Numbered from the stretch's first letter, positions 15,696 to 24,918 are shown. The stretch is 64,000 nucleotides of DNA from Maricaulis sp017643475 (GCF_047123815.1 NZ_CP138920.1:1054001-1118000), one strand, 5' to 3'. Program-made: numbers and translations. The notes: generated by a model from the letters alone, not told the origin.

Positions 15696-17333
15696 CTACT
15701 CAGCAGGCGGCTGATGTTGCGCCCCCCGGCGCGTCAACCAGTCTTCCATGTCGCCATGTCCCATGCGGCGCGCTTCGCTCACCGGCGAGCGGTATTCTTC
15801 CTGTCCTTGATGGTTGGGCGAGCGCACAGTCAGGGAGATGTCGGCACCGGCCTCGACCAGCAGTTCCGCCATGCGCACATCGCCTTTCTGGGCAGCGGCA
15901 ACCATCGGCGTCTCGTCACCCCAGACATAGGCATCAACCTCGGCGCCCGCCTCCAGCAGGAATTCAACCATGTTGCGGTCACCCGCCTGGACGGCGGCGA
16001 TCAGCGGATTGCCGTCCCCCTCGACACCCGCATCCAGGGAGGCACCGCTGGAAAGCATCAGCTGCAGCATTTCCAGCTGGCCATTGCGGGCTGCCGCAAT
16101 CATCGGCGAACCATCACCGCTGACGGGCAGGTTCGGATCGGCTCCGTACTGCATCAACAGGTCGAAAACATCGCGACGTCCGGCTCGGATGGCAGCAAAC
16201 AGCGGCGCGCCATCACCAATGGACACCTCGTTCGGATCAGCGCCAGCCTCGAGCATGGCACGGACCTCGCTGACCCGGCCACGGGCTGCGGCGTGGAAAA
16301 GCGGCGAAACGTCTTCAACATCATAGGACACTTCCCAGCGCTCGCTTCCGACAGCAGCGCCAACCTTGGGCGTGGCAATGAAAGCGACAGCGGCGACGGC
16401 AGGCAGGATAAGGGCGATACGCATGACGGGGGTCCTTTGGGTTTTCAGATCAATGGAGGAAAGGTGATGAACACGACTGGCCAGCGCGGTGCGGCTGGAG
16501 CCGGCAGCGAGGGCAAGCGAGGGGTGCGCCAGCTGACGCTGGGCGGTGTCCAGAAGGGCATGGGCAAGCTGGATCGGTTCACCGGTGACACGGGCGGCGA
16601 CCTCATCGCACAGCGCTTCACGGCTTCGGCTCAACATCCGCTGGAGTGCATAAAGCGGCACCACCCAGCAGAACACAGCGGTGATGAAGCGCAGACCCAG
16701 CACGGTCCAGGCATCACCCCGCGTTAGATGGGCGATCTCATGTTCCAGGATCGGGCGCGCAGACCCGTCCAGTTTGAAGTCCGCAGGCAGATAGATCGCC
16801 GGGCGCAGATAGCCCGCCATCAATGGCGACGGCACGCGGTCGGACCGACGGATCTCGACCGGGCGAGACAGGTGCAAACCGCCCGGCAGGGCCGTGCGTC
16901 TACTGCGATGACGCAGCAGCGACAGCGCCCCCAGGTCCAGGCACAGGCGCAGCAACATCAAGGCGCTGCCGGTCATCCACGCCACAAAGGACAGCGAGGC
17001 CCAGGGCAATTGCACGGGGATCAGGTCACCGACAGTCCGGGTCAGCGGATTCGGGGTCGAACCGGCCTCAGGTTTTGGTCCGGGCGCGGCGTCGGCCACC
17101 GTGATGGCTTCGTTCACTCCGGTCGGCAGGAAGTCCACTTCCTGCACGGCGGGCCTTGGTTGCAGGGCCAGGGCAAAGACCAGCGGCACCACCAGAAGCG
17201 CAGCCAGCGTCAGATCATGACGTTCCCGCATCATGCCGCTTGGCGCAAACCGGTCAAATGCCCACAATGCGACCAACAGGAGGCAGGAAGCAATCAGCGC
17301 CACAAGGCCCGCATCGAACAAAGCCGGGTTCAT
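15696..17333 (-). CDS. BlaR1-type M56 metallopeptidase fused to C-terminal ankyrin repeats
   Basis: A 545-residue protein. Membrane segments near residues 8-26, 43-58, 112-132, 215-232 and 304-322 frame an M56 peptidase domain with HEIAH at 198-202 and a downstream acidic REALCDE. In BlaR1/MecR1 this peptidase responds to a ligand and triggers loss of the BlaI repressor. Instead of a penicillin-binding sensor domain, residues about 340-535 hold five to six ankyrin repeats (for example DGSPMIAAARNGQLEMLQLM). From the membrane topology they may face the periplasm. The start codon overlaps the stop of the upstream blaI-like gene by 4 bp. Confidence 0.9.
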   Translation of the reverse strand: MNPALFDAGLVALIASCLLLVALWAFDRFAPSGMMRERHDLTLAALLVVPLVFALALQPRPAVQEVDFLPTGVNEAITVADAAPGPKPEAGSTPNPLTRTVGDLIPVQLPWASLSFVAWMTGSALMLLRLCLDLGALSLLRHRSRRTALPGGLHLSRPVEIRRSDRVPSPLMAGYLRPAIYLPADFKLDGSARPILEHEIAHLTRGDAWTVLGLRFITAVFCWVVPLYALQRMLSRSREALCDEVAARVTGEPIQLAHALLDTAQRQLAHPSLALAAGSSRTALASRVHHLSSIDLKTQRTPVMRIALILPAVAAVAFIATPKVGAAVGSERWEVSYDVEDVSPLFHAAARGRVSEVRAMLEAGADPNEVSIGDGAPLFAAIRAGRRDVFDLLMQYGADPNLPVSGDGSPMIAAARNGQLEMLQLMLSSGASLDAGVEGDGNPLIAAVQAGDRNMVEFLLEAGAEVDAYVWGDETPMVAAAQKGDVRMAELLVEAGADISLTVRSPNHQGQEEYRSPVSEARRMGHGDMEDWLTRRGAQHQPPAE

Positions 17334-17719
17334 GACTTGTCTCCGTGTTTGGCGATCAGCTCGGCCCGCAGCGCCTCGATATCATCCAGGGTCAGCTGTT
17401 CCTCGGCGACAAGATGCTGGGCCAGCTCCCGCGGCGAACCACCAAACAGGGATTGCATCACTGTTCCGATCGCCTTGCGCTGGGCGCCTTCGCGGGAGAG
17501 TTTCGGGCGGAAGATGTGGGCGCGGCCATCCTTGCGGAAATCGACATATCCCTTGTCCGCCATGATCCGGACTGTGGTCAGCACCGTGGTGTAGGCGAGG
17601 CCGTATGTCGGCTCGAGCGCTTCGGTAAGCTGGCGAACACTCGCCTCCTTCATGGTCCAGAGCTGGTCCATGATGCGCTGCTCGGCCTCGGTCAGTTGGG
17701 GGGATGTCGGACGCGCCAT
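17330..17719 (-). CDS. blaI: BlaI/MecI/CopY family repressor
   Basis: A 129-residue winged-helix repressor. LTEAEQRIMDQLWTMKEAS begins the DNA-binding domain and TTVLTTVRIMADKGYVDFRK holds the recognition helix and wing typical of BlaI. In known systems the repressor binds TAGT-type dyads and is inactivated when the membrane M56 peptidase is triggered. The next gene encodes that peptidase type and overlaps by 4 bp. Dyads just upstream at 17730-17787 are candidate autoregulatory sites. Confidence 0.93.
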   Translation of the reverse strand: MARPTSPQLTEAEQRIMDQLWTMKEASVRQLTEALEPTYGLAYTTVLTTVRIMADKGYVDFRKDGRAHIFRPKLSREGAQRKAIGTVMQSLFGGSPRELAQHLVAEEQLTLDDIEALRAELIAKHGDKS

Positions 17720-17729
17720 CTACGAATTC

Positions 17730-17787
17730 CTTAGTAACTGAGCCTAGGGATAAACGAGCGTAAAATCCATTCAACTAAATTTTTAGT
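17730..17787. promoter_or_regulatory. Candidate BlaI operator boxes upstream of the blaI-like gene
   Basis: A perfect dyad ACTAAA-TT-TTTAGT lies at 17774-17787, and an imperfect one CTTAGTAACTGAG around 17730-17742. Both carry the AGT/ACT half-site core of BlaI/MecI operators. They lie between 10 and 70 bp upstream of the repressor start, where autoregulation would be expected. The assignment is inference from position and half-site similarity. Confidence 0.5.
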
Positions 17788-17934
17788 AGGGAATCCCGAA
17801 CGCCCCCGATTTGCCCCAATTCTTCCTGCAATCGCCGCAAACGTGCCCTCTCCCATCCTTGATCCCGGAGCATTTTCCGCAGCGGAAGGGAAGCGGGTTG
17901 TCATCTTGGCTCGCTGAGATTGGGGAGGAAGTCG

Positions 17935-20157
17935 ATGACTTCACACGCACGCAACGCCGCCGGCGGCCAGGCCTGGTTCGGCCTCGTCATCGCCATAGCC
18001 ACCTTTGCCGCCAGCCTGCTGCTCTGGTCTGATGCCTGGGCCGACGAGGGGCCGCAAACGCCAGATGGCATGGTTCGCCTGAGCGAGATCAATGAGGGCG
18101 CCCTCCTCCTGAAAACCATGGATCACGGCGTCTATGTCCCCGCCCCCATGATCGCCACCGATATCGAACTGGACATTTCCGGACCGGTCGTTCGCGCCAT
18201 TGTCACGCAGCGTTTCGAAAATCCCTCCGAGGCCTGGGTTGAGGGCACCTATGTTTTCCCCATGCCGGAAGACAGTGGTGTGGACCGGCTGCGCATGCAG
18301 ATCGGCGACCGTTTCATCGAAGGCGAGATCCATGAGCGCCAGCAGGCCCGCCAGATCTATGAGCGCGCTCGCGAGGCCGGGCAGCGCGCCAGCCTGGTCG
18401 AACAGGAACGCCCCAACATGTTCACCACGTCCGTGGCCAATATCGGGCCGGGCGAGACCATCATCGTGCAGATCGAATACCAGGACATTGCCCGCCTGGA
18501 CGACGGTCAGTTCGAAGTCCGAGTGCCGCTGGCGATCACCCCACGCTACATCCCGCAGGATGTCGGATACCTGCTCGCGTCCACAGGCTCGATGCAGAAC
18601 TCGACCGTACCTGACGCAGACCGGATTACCCCGCCTCTGATGCTGCCTGAGGGCGAACCGGAAGAAGGTCTGCGTCTGCCGGTAACCATCCGCGCTCATC
18701 TGGATGCCGGTTTCGAACTGGGCCAGATCGCCGGCCGCTTCCACGCCACCCTGGTTCGTCACACCGCCCCGGGCGAGGCCTCCATCGAGTTGGCCAATGG
18801 ACCCATTCCGGCCGACCGGGATTTCGTGCTGACCTGGCAGCCCGCAGACCGCACGCGTCCCAGCGCTGCGCTCTTCACCGAGGAGTGGAACGGCCAGACC
18901 TATATGCTCGCCCAGATCCTGCCGCCGGCCGAGCTGAGTGCGGACATCCCACGTCGCCCGCGCGAAACAATCTTCGTCATCGACAATTCCGGTTCCATGG
19001 CCGGCACCTCGATGCAGCAGGCCCGGGAAGCGCTGATCTTTGCCCTGGAACGCCTGCATCCCACCGACAATTTCAATGTCATCCGTTTTGACAACACGAT
19101 GGAACAGGTCTTCCCGCAGGCCGTGCCTGCCAATTGGGAGAATGTCGGGACCGCACTGGAATTTGCCCGTGGCCTTGATGCCGAGGGCGGCACGGAAATG
19201 TTGCCGGCACTGGTCGCAGCGCTGCGTGACGGCAATGCTGACGACACCTCCCGGGTACGCCAGATCGTCTTCCTGACCGATGGCGCCATCGGTAATGAGG
19301 CCCAGTTGTTTGAAGCTATCCATCGCGGCATGGGACGGTCCCGCCTCTTCCCGGTTGGGATCGGTTCTGCCCCCAACACCTACTTCATGAGCCGCGCCGC
19401 GCGCCTGGGCCGCGGCACCTTCACCCATATCGGTCAGGTGTCTGACGTGGCCGAGGAGATGGAAAACCTGTTCACGGCTCTGGAACGCCCGGTGATGACC
19501 AATCTGGACGCCATCTTCCCGCAGGACGCCATCAGCGAGATCTGGCCTGCCCCGCTGCCAGACCTCTATTACGGCGAGCCTGTGGTGATGACGGCCCGGC
19601 TGAACAATCCGCAGGGCGTGATGATCCTGGAAGGCCAGACGGCAGGTGAAACCTGGCGCGAACAGCTCTCCCTGTCGGACGCCACCCAGTCCAGCGGCAT
19701 CGCCACCCTGTTTGGTCGCAACCGCATTCGCGGTATCGAGGAAACCCGTTTCCAGGGCGCGAACATGGAGCAGGTCGATGCCGGTGTTCTGCAGACCGCG
19801 CTCGACTTCCATCTTGTCTCCCGCCTGACCAGCCTGGTGGCGATCGACGCCACGCCAGCGCGACCCAGCGACGAGACGCTTGTCGCGCGTCAGACACCAA
19901 ACATGATCCCGGACGGCTGGGATTTCGAGGCCGTGATGGATGACCAGGCCCTGCCCGTCCAACACGCCAGCCTGGACACCGCGCTGATCGACCAGCTGCG
20001 ACCAGGTCTCGACCCCAGCCAGACCCGGCTGGATGAAAACGGCCTGCCGCTGCCCGCCACCGCGACGCCGCGTGAGCTGCTGACCTGGCTGGGCGCCCTG
20101 ATGATGTTGCTGGGTCTGATCTGGCTGCTGACGCACCAGGAGCGCCGGCTGTGGTAA
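17935..20157 (+). CDS. VIT and von Willebrand factor A domain protein, proteobacterial sortase substrate
   Basis: Product of 740 residues. It has an N-terminal signal segment, a VIT domain (about residues 45-170), and a VWA domain with MIDAS motif DNSGSM near residue 350. The C-terminus is a sorting signal: LPATA at 706-710, then a hydrophobic segment ending LGLIWLLT and a short basic tail. This is the layout of the target protein of the marine proteobacterial sortase system. The gene overlaps the sortase gene by 7 bp. The ATG at 17935 sits just after GGGGAGGAA. It is probably anchored or processed at the cell envelope. Confidence 0.95.
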   Translation: MTSHARNAAGGQAWFGLVIAIATFAASLLLWSDAWADEGPQTPDGMVRLSEINEGALLLKTMDHGVYVPAPMIATDIELDISGPVVRAIVTQRFENPSEAWVEGTYVFPMPEDSGVDRLRMQIGDRFIEGEIHERQQARQIYERAREAGQRASLVEQERPNMFTTSVANIGPGETIIVQIEYQDIARLDDGQFEVRVPLAITPRYIPQDVGYLLASTGSMQNSTVPDADRITPPLMLPEGEPEEGLRLPVTIRAHLDAGFELGQIAGRFHATLVRHTAPGEASIELANGPIPADRDFVLTWQPADRTRPSAALFTEEWNGQTYMLAQILPPAELSADIPRRPRETIFVIDNSGSMAGTSMQQAREALIFALERLHPTDNFNVIRFDNTMEQVFPQAVPANWENVGTALEFARGLDAEGGTEMLPALVAALRDGNADDTSRVRQIVFLTDGAIGNEAQLFEAIHRGMGRSRLFPVGIGSAPNTYFMSRAARLGRGTFTHIGQVSDVAEEMENLFTALERPVMTNLDAIFPQDAISEIWPAPLPDLYYGEPVVMTARLNNPQGVMILEGQTAGETWREQLSLSDATQSSGIATLFGRNRIRGIEETRFQGANMEQVDAGVLQTALDFHLVSRLTSLVAIDATPARPSDETLVARQTPNMIPDGWDFEAVMDDQALPVQHASLDTALIDQLRPGLDPSQTRLDENGLPLPATATPRELLTWLGALMMLLGLIWLLTHQERRLW

Positions 20158-20771
20158 CGCGCTCGAAACAGAATGGGGCGCGCCCAGGTCTGAGGCGAGC
20201 GCTGGTTCCACTCGCGGCCATCGCGCTCGTCCTCAGCGGCGCCACCCTTGTTGGTCAGGGAGTCTGGATCTCGGCCAAGGCAGAAATCGCACAGGTCCTG
20301 CTCGCAAGAGCCTGGACCCGTGCCCAGGAAGGAGAGACCGCGCCGACACCATGGCCCTGGGCCGATACCTGGCCCGTGGCGCGGCTCTCCGTCCCGTCAC
20401 TGGGACAACACGCCATCGTACTGGCTGAAGCCGGCGGTGAAGCCCTGGCCTTCGGCCCCTCACATCTCGCCGCGACGCCGCCCCCGGGCGCTGCCGGCAC
20501 GAGTGTAATCGCTGCACATCGCGACACGCATTTCGCTTTCCTGCGGGATGTGGAGATCGGGGATGAAGTGGTGCTGGAACGGGTGGACGGTGAGCGGGTT
20601 CTCTTCCGCATCACTCACACGGAAGTGGTGCACGCGGACCGCTCGGGCATTCAGCCGGAAGGCGGCCCGGCCAGGCTGGCACTGGTCACCTGCTGGCCCT
20701 TCGGCGCAGTCACACCCGGGCCGGAACGATACGTGGTGTGGGCGAAAATGGTGGAGACGCTGGAGGTTTGA
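20151..20771 (+). CDS. Class D-like (marine proteobacterial) sortase
   Basis: A 206-residue transpeptidase with an N-terminal membrane anchor (about residues 17-40). The catalytic triad is visible: His123 in AAHRDTHF, Cys181 in LVTCWPF, and Arg193 in GPERYVV. It starts with GTG inside the 3' end of the VIT/VWA gene, so translation is coupled and one target per sortase is implied. Sortases cleave the LPxTx signal and transfer the protein to an amine acceptor; the acceptor in Gram-negative members is not established. Confidence 0.95.
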   Translation: MVTRSKQNGARPGLRRALVPLAAIALVLSGATLVGQGVWISAKAEIAQVLLARAWTRAQEGETAPTPWPWADTWPVARLSVPSLGQHAIVLAEAGGEALAFGPSHLAATPPPGAAGTSVIAAHRDTHFAFLRDVEIGDEVVLERVDGERVLFRITHTEVVHADRSGIQPEGGPARLALVTCWPFGAVTPGPERYVVWAKMVETLEV

Positions 20772-20790
20772 CCTCTTCCTGCGCAGGCGT

Positions 20791-20927
20791 TGTCATCCCG
20801 GACGCATGCCGAGCCCTGAGCCGGGCGAAGATCCGGGCCCCACAGGTCACAATCATGGGTCCCCACTCTGCGCCCGCTTTCGCGGGGCAGTCGTTTGTCC
20901 CTGCGAAGGCACGGGGCGGGGATGACA
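20791..20927. repeat. Palindromic intergenic repeat with TGTCATCCC ends
   Basis: The 137-bp stretch between the sortase and suhB genes starts TGTCATCCCG and ends CGGGGATGACA, a terminal inverted repeat. Internal GC-rich dyads occur, for example CCCGCTTTCGCGGG. It contains no gene. Repeats with GTCATCCC ends are common in alphaproteobacterial intergenic regions. Its ends resemble those of the 118-bp elements at 53827 and 61721, but the interior differs. Confidence 0.6.
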
Positions 20928-20947
20928 AGTTCAAGCGGGGAGGATGC

Positions 20948-21742
20948 TTAACGCGCCGCGTCCAGCTTGCCCTTCAGCGCTGCCAGCATGACTTCATTGC
21001 CGGCCACGATCGAACCGGTTTCGAGCAGGTCAGGCTTGTCGTCGATCTCGGCGAGAAAACCACCCGCCTCTTTCACCAGCACGATACCGGCAGCGATGTC
21101 CCAGGAATTTAGATTGCGTTCCCAGAAACTGTCGTAACGACCTGCTGCGACCCAGGCGAGATCCAGTGCGGCAGAGCCCATGCGACGAACACCGGCGGCG
21201 TGCGGCATGACCTGGTGCAGTTCCTTGAGGAATTGCGCATGGCCCTTCTTGCCGGCGAACGGCATCCCGGTCGCTACGACGCTCTCGTCGAAATGCTTGC
21301 GATTGGCAACACGCAGGCGACGGTCCGCCAGCCAGGCACCACGGCCCTTCTCGGCGTGGAACATCTCGTCGGTGGCCGGGTTGTAGACAACACCCGCAAC
21401 CAGCTCGCCCTCACGCTCCAGCGCGATGGAAACGGCAAAGTGCGGCATGCCGTGCAGGAAGTTCAGCGTGCCGTCCAGCGGATCAACGATCCAGCGGTGG
21501 GACTTGTCAGTGCCTTCAACAACACCGCCTTCTTCCATGAGGAAGCCATATCCCGGACGCGCCTCGTTGAGACGGTCATAAATGATGGACTCGGCCTTCT
21601 TGTCCGCAATGGAGACAAAGTCCGAGGGTCCCTTCTTGGAGACCTGCAGATGCTCGACATCACGAAAATCGCGGTTCAGCGCACGCCCGGCACGACCGGC
21701 AACGTCCGTCATCAGGGTGAGAAGTGGTGAAAGTGTGCCCAA
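20948..21742 (-). CDS. suhB: Inositol monophosphatase family protein (SuhB)
   Basis: A 264-residue Mg-dependent phosphatase. The metal-binding motifs are MEEGG, IVDPLDGTLNFLHG and WDIAAG. SuhB hydrolyses inositol-1-phosphate and, in enterobacteria, also takes part in rRNA antitermination. The start is a TTG at 21742; the family's conserved SPLLTLM segment precedes the first internal ATG, which supports it. It follows efp by 3 bp, so the two are co-transcribed. Confidence 0.93.
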   Translation of the reverse strand: MGTLSPLLTLMTDVAGRAGRALNRDFRDVEHLQVSKKGPSDFVSIADKKAESIIYDRLNEARPGYGFLMEEGGVVEGTDKSHRWIVDPLDGTLNFLHGMPHFAVSIALEREGELVAGVVYNPATDEMFHAEKGRGAWLADRRLRVANRKHFDESVVATGMPFAGKKGHAQFLKELHQVMPHAAGVRRMGSAALDLAWVAAGRYDSFWERNLNSWDIAAGIVLVKEAGGFLAEIDDKPDLLETGSIVAGNEVMLAALKGKLDAAR

Positions 21743-21745
21743 GAC

Positions 21746-22312
21746 CTAGTCCGCCCGCTTTACGTATGAACCGTCTTCGGTGGCGACGACAATGCGCTCG
21801 CCCTGGCCGATAAACGGCGGAACCGCGGTGCGGACACCGTTTTCCAGAATAGCCGGCTTGAAGGAGTTGGCTGCCGTCTGGCCCTTGATGACCGGCTCGG
21901 TCTCGGTGATTTCGAGGGTGACGTGCTGCGGCAGGGACAGACCGATCGGACGTTCTTCGTGGAATTCCACGACGATGGTCATGCCATCCTGCAGGTAGCG
22001 CGCGCGATCCTCACCGACAAAATCCTTGTTGAGCTCGATCTGCTCATAGGTCTCGGCATCCATGAAGGTCAGGGTTTCGCCACTGTCGAACAGGAAGGTG
22101 TGATCCTTCTGCTCAAGGCGAACGCGCTCGACCTTGTCCGCGGCGCGGAAACGTTCGTTGAGCTTGCGGCCATCGAGCAGGTTCTTCAGCTCCACCTGGG
22201 CAAAAGCACCGCCCTTGCCCGGCTTTACGGCTTCGGCCTTGACGGCCACCCACAGCGTATCCTGGTGCATGATCACGTTGCCGGGTTTGATCTCATTGCC
22301 GTTGATCTTCAT
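21746..22312 (-). CDS. efp: Translation elongation factor P
   Basis: A 188-residue protein of standard EF-P length. MKINGNEIKPGNVIMHQD begins the KOW-like domain I, and the loop KPGKGGAF carries the Lys in the post-translational modification position. EF-P binds between the ribosomal P and E sites and relieves stalling at polyproline. The ATG at 22312 matches the family N-terminus; an upstream ATG at 22336 would add 8 residues. Confidence 0.97.
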   Translation of the reverse strand: MKINGNEIKPGNVIMHQDTLWVAVKAEAVKPGKGGAFAQVELKNLLDGRKLNERFRAADKVERVRLEQKDHTFLFDSGETLTFMDAETYEQIELNKDFVGEDRARYLQDGMTIVVEFHEERPIGLSLPQHVTLEITETEPVIKGQTAANSFKPAILENGVRTAVPPFIGQGERIVVATEDGSYVKRAD

Positions 22313-22416
22313 CGCGTCACCTATCGGGGAATGCATACATGCGGCGCAAACAGCCGCGAAAGTCGCGCTCTCCTATCAGCGAGCACGCAAAACAGCAAGT
22401 TTGCAGGTCGGTTGGG

Positions 22417-23571
22417 TTAGCGAAGCGAATTGATCTCGTAACGGATCTGTTCGCGCAGGTCCGGCGGCAGATCGCCTTCGATCGCGCCCTGAAGCCCCGC
22501 CCGGCGGGTCTCGTCCACCGGCTGGCCGGTGAAATCCTCATGCGCCAGCAAGGACCAACGATAGGCCTGGCCCAGCAGGTTCACATCGCGATTATCCACC
22601 GCCTCGCGCGCCAATACATACGCCAGCAGGAAACGGCTTTCGCCATCTCCACCCATGGCGCCCTGTTCGAACCAGTAGCGGGCCATGTCGGGATCGGCCT
22701 CGCCGCCGCGGCCCTGCAACATCAACAGGCCAAACTGGCCCTGGGCCGGGGCGTAACCGGACTCAGCCGCCTGACGAATATACGCCCAGCCTCGCTCGGC
22801 GTCGGCCGGACCGCCAACACCTTCAACCCACATTACTCCGGCCTGCAATGCAGCCTCGGCATGACGCTCCGCGGCCGCGCTTTCATACCAGGTTCGTGCG
22901 CTGGCCAGGTCCTGTTCACCGCCAATCCCCAGATCGAGCAATTGCGCAAACTGGTACATGGCCTCTGCAAACCCCTGCTGGGCTGCTCGTTCGGCCCATT
23001 CGCGCGACCGGACCCGCTCCTGTGGGATGGGCGATTCCCGCAGCTCCAGCGCATAGGCCACCATGCCCGGAACGTGGCCCACGCGGGCGGCACGTTCAAA
23101 CCAGCTGCGCGGATCGGTAACCCCCGGCACTTCCCGGCGGGCCAGACGGCCCATCTCGTAAAGCGCCAGTGGATGATCCTGTTCGGCCGCGCGTGAGAAC
23201 CAGCTGGCCGCCAGCGCATAATCCGGTTCGCCCGTTGCACGACCGTCTCGGGCGATAAGACCCGACATGACCGCCGCCGTCACATCACCGCCAGCCGCCG
23301 CTGTTTCCGCGTATTGGCGGGCAGACACCCAGTCTTCGTCAATCCAGGCAATCTGCGCGCGATAAAGCGCCTCTTCCGCCGCCGTCATACCCATCGGGAT
23401 GGCCGCGTCCTCAGCGCTGGACGCCTCCTCAGCCGCTCGCTGCACATCCTCGGGAACCAGGGAGAGCTCTTCCGGGAAAACGAAAGCCGGCTCGTTTTCC
23501 GGCGGGTCCTGCGCGATAGCGAGGCCGGAAACACAAAGACCGAGAACAAGCGGGGTCAGGAAAATCTTCAT
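22417..23571 (-). CDS. Secreted Sel1-like repeat protein
   Basis: Product of 384 residues from the ATG at 23571, with a GTG 9 bp upstream as alternative. A signal peptide (MKIFLTPLVLGLCVSGLAIA) is followed by an acidic linker and then about seven Sel1-type alpha/alpha repeats. Examples are ALYEMGRLA...SWFERAARVGHVPGM and APAQGQFGLLMLQGRGGEAD. Such repeats form solenoids that scaffold protein complexes, often in the periplasm or outer membrane. The partner is unknown. Confidence 0.88.
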   Translation of the reverse strand: MKIFLTPLVLGLCVSGLAIAQDPPENEPAFVFPEELSLVPEDVQRAAEEASSAEDAAIPMGMTAAEEALYRAQIAWIDEDWVSARQYAETAAAGGDVTAAVMSGLIARDGRATGEPDYALAASWFSRAAEQDHPLALYEMGRLARREVPGVTDPRSWFERAARVGHVPGMVAYALELRESPIPQERVRSREWAERAAQQGFAEAMYQFAQLLDLGIGGEQDLASARTWYESAAAERHAEAALQAGVMWVEGVGGPADAERGWAYIRQAAESGYAPAQGQFGLLMLQGRGGEADPDMARYWFEQGAMGGDGESRFLLAYVLAREAVDNRDVNLLGQAYRWSLLAHEDFTGQPVDETRRAGLQGAIEGDLPPDLREQIRYEINSLR

Positions 23572-23634
23572 GCCGGGCACTCAGCCGCCGCAATGCGGCA
23601 ACGTCAAGGCCACAGCTGTGGCGTGACGGAAAAG

Positions 23635-24261
23635 TTAGTCAGCCTCGCCGTTGATCACAGCGTTGAAAGCCGTCACTGCCGCACCCGGTCCGTCCGGATG
23701 ATCCCAGACACCAGACGACACGGCGAGGAAATCCGCCCCGGCCTCGATCAGCGGCGCCGCATTATCGACTGTGATGCCGCCAATGGCGACACAGGGAAGC
23801 TCGAACAACTCCACCCACCAGCGCAACACGTCCGGCTCGGCCTGGGTAGGCGCCTGTTTCGTTGTCGTCGGATAAAAGGCACCAAAGGCGACATAGTCGG
23901 CTCCCGCCTCACCCGCGATCATCGCCAGGTGTTTGCTGTCATGACAGGTAACACCGACCGAACGCTCCTTGCCCATGATCGCGCGTGCATCCTTCACCCG
24001 GCCGTCATCCTGGCCGATATGCACACCATCGCAGCCCAGCTCGTTCGCAAGCTCGGGATCATCATTGAGGATGGCGGCAGCGCCAGCGTCCTGGATAATC
24101 CGGATCAATTCGGGCGCACCCGCGCGGATCTCCTCGCGGCTATGCTCCTTGAGCCGGATCTGCACAGCAGCGACTTCACCGCCCGCAAGCGCATTTTTCA
24201 GCGCACTCACCAATTCAGGGGATAGGCGGGGGGGCGTAATGAGGTAAAGTTGGCACGTCAT
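23635..24261 (-). CDS. thiE: Thiamine phosphate synthase
   Basis: A 208-residue TIM-barrel enzyme that joins HMP pyrophosphate and thiazole phosphate to make thiamine phosphate. The pyrophosphate and Mg sites are seen in VQIRLKEH, AILNDDPELA, GVHIGQDD and FGAFYPTTTK. AIGGITVDNA is the phosphate-binding end. No other thi gene is adjacent and no TPP riboswitch was seen upstream. Confidence 0.94.
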   Translation of the reverse strand: MTCQLYLITPPRLSPELVSALKNALAGGEVAAVQIRLKEHSREEIRAGAPELIRIIQDAGAAAILNDDPELANELGCDGVHIGQDDGRVKDARAIMGKERSVGVTCHDSKHLAMIAGEAGADYVAFGAFYPTTTKQAPTQAEPDVLRWWVELFELPCVAIGGITVDNAAPLIEAGADFLAVSSGVWDHPDGPGAAVTAFNAVINGEAD

Positions 24262-24400
24262 GAGCGGCTTTTGACCGATTTTGCCGAGGGTTTCCAGCCT
24301 ATTTGCGCCAGGCGTTCATATTGAGGTCATGCAAGCACGTTCATAGTCATGAATGAGAGGGGCGCAGCCTGGCGCCATTTCACAACCCAAGGGGACAGAC

Positions 24401-24868
24401 ATGTCGTTTAAAACTATTGCTGCTGCAGCTCTTGTTGCTGCTTCTACCGCCGGTATCGCCGTTGCCCAGGACTGGTCGCTCAACCCGACCTTCGGCTCTG
24501 TATCGCTGAACGGCGGTTTCACACCGGATCCGTACACCGTGGCCATCACGGCTGGCGGCACGATCGATGCTACCCAGGTTTTTGACCGTTGCCGCGGCAT
24601 GATCGCCAACGCGCCGGACTTCCGCCTGAACTTCAACCCGGGCAGCCTGCCGCTGACGATTGGCGCACAGTCGAACACCGACACAACGATCGTGATCAAC
24701 GCGCCGGACGGCCAGTGGTATTGCGATGATGACAGTGGCGACGGCCTCAATCCGAGCGTCACTTTCAACAATCCGCAGCAAGGCCAGTATGATATCTGGA
24801 TCGGCACCTACGGATCCGGCTCCGATCTCGCGAACTCCACGCTGACGATCTCCGAGCTCGGCCGCTAA
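24401..24868 (+). CDS. Small secreted protein of unknown function
   Basis: A 155-residue protein. The ATG at 24401 follows AGGGGAC and begins a clear signal peptide (ALVAASTAGIAVAQ). The mature part is rich in Asn, Asp and Gly and includes APDGQWYCDDDSGDGLNP and GQYDIWIGTYG, a pre-peptidase-C-like beta-sandwich pattern seen in secreted alphaproteobacterial proteins that are sometimes mislabelled peptidase S1. There are two Cys, possibly forming a disulfide. No catalytic motif is visible. Confidence 0.85.
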   Translation: MSFKTIAAAALVAASTAGIAVAQDWSLNPTFGSVSLNGGFTPDPYTVAITAGGTIDATQVFDRCRGMIANAPDFRLNFNPGSLPLTIGAQSNTDTTIVINAPDGQWYCDDDSGDGLNPSVTFNNPQQGQYDIWIGTYGSGSDLANSTLTISELGR

Positions 24869-24890
24869 TCACGCCATGCTTTGAACGCGA

Positions 24891-24918
24891 AACGGGGCCC
24901 CGACGGGCCCCGTTTTTA
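24891..24918 (+). terminator. Terminator after the small secreted protein gene
   Basis: AACGGGGCCC (24891-24900) pairs perfectly with GGGCCCCGTT (24905-24914) over a 4-nt loop and runs into TTTTT. Confidence 0.9.

Noticed and set aside
17941..20211. Long antisense frame (756 codons) opposite the VIT/VWA gene
   Set aside because: Shadow of a GC-rich gene. The sense strand gives clear VIT, VWA and sorting-signal motifs, the antisense none.
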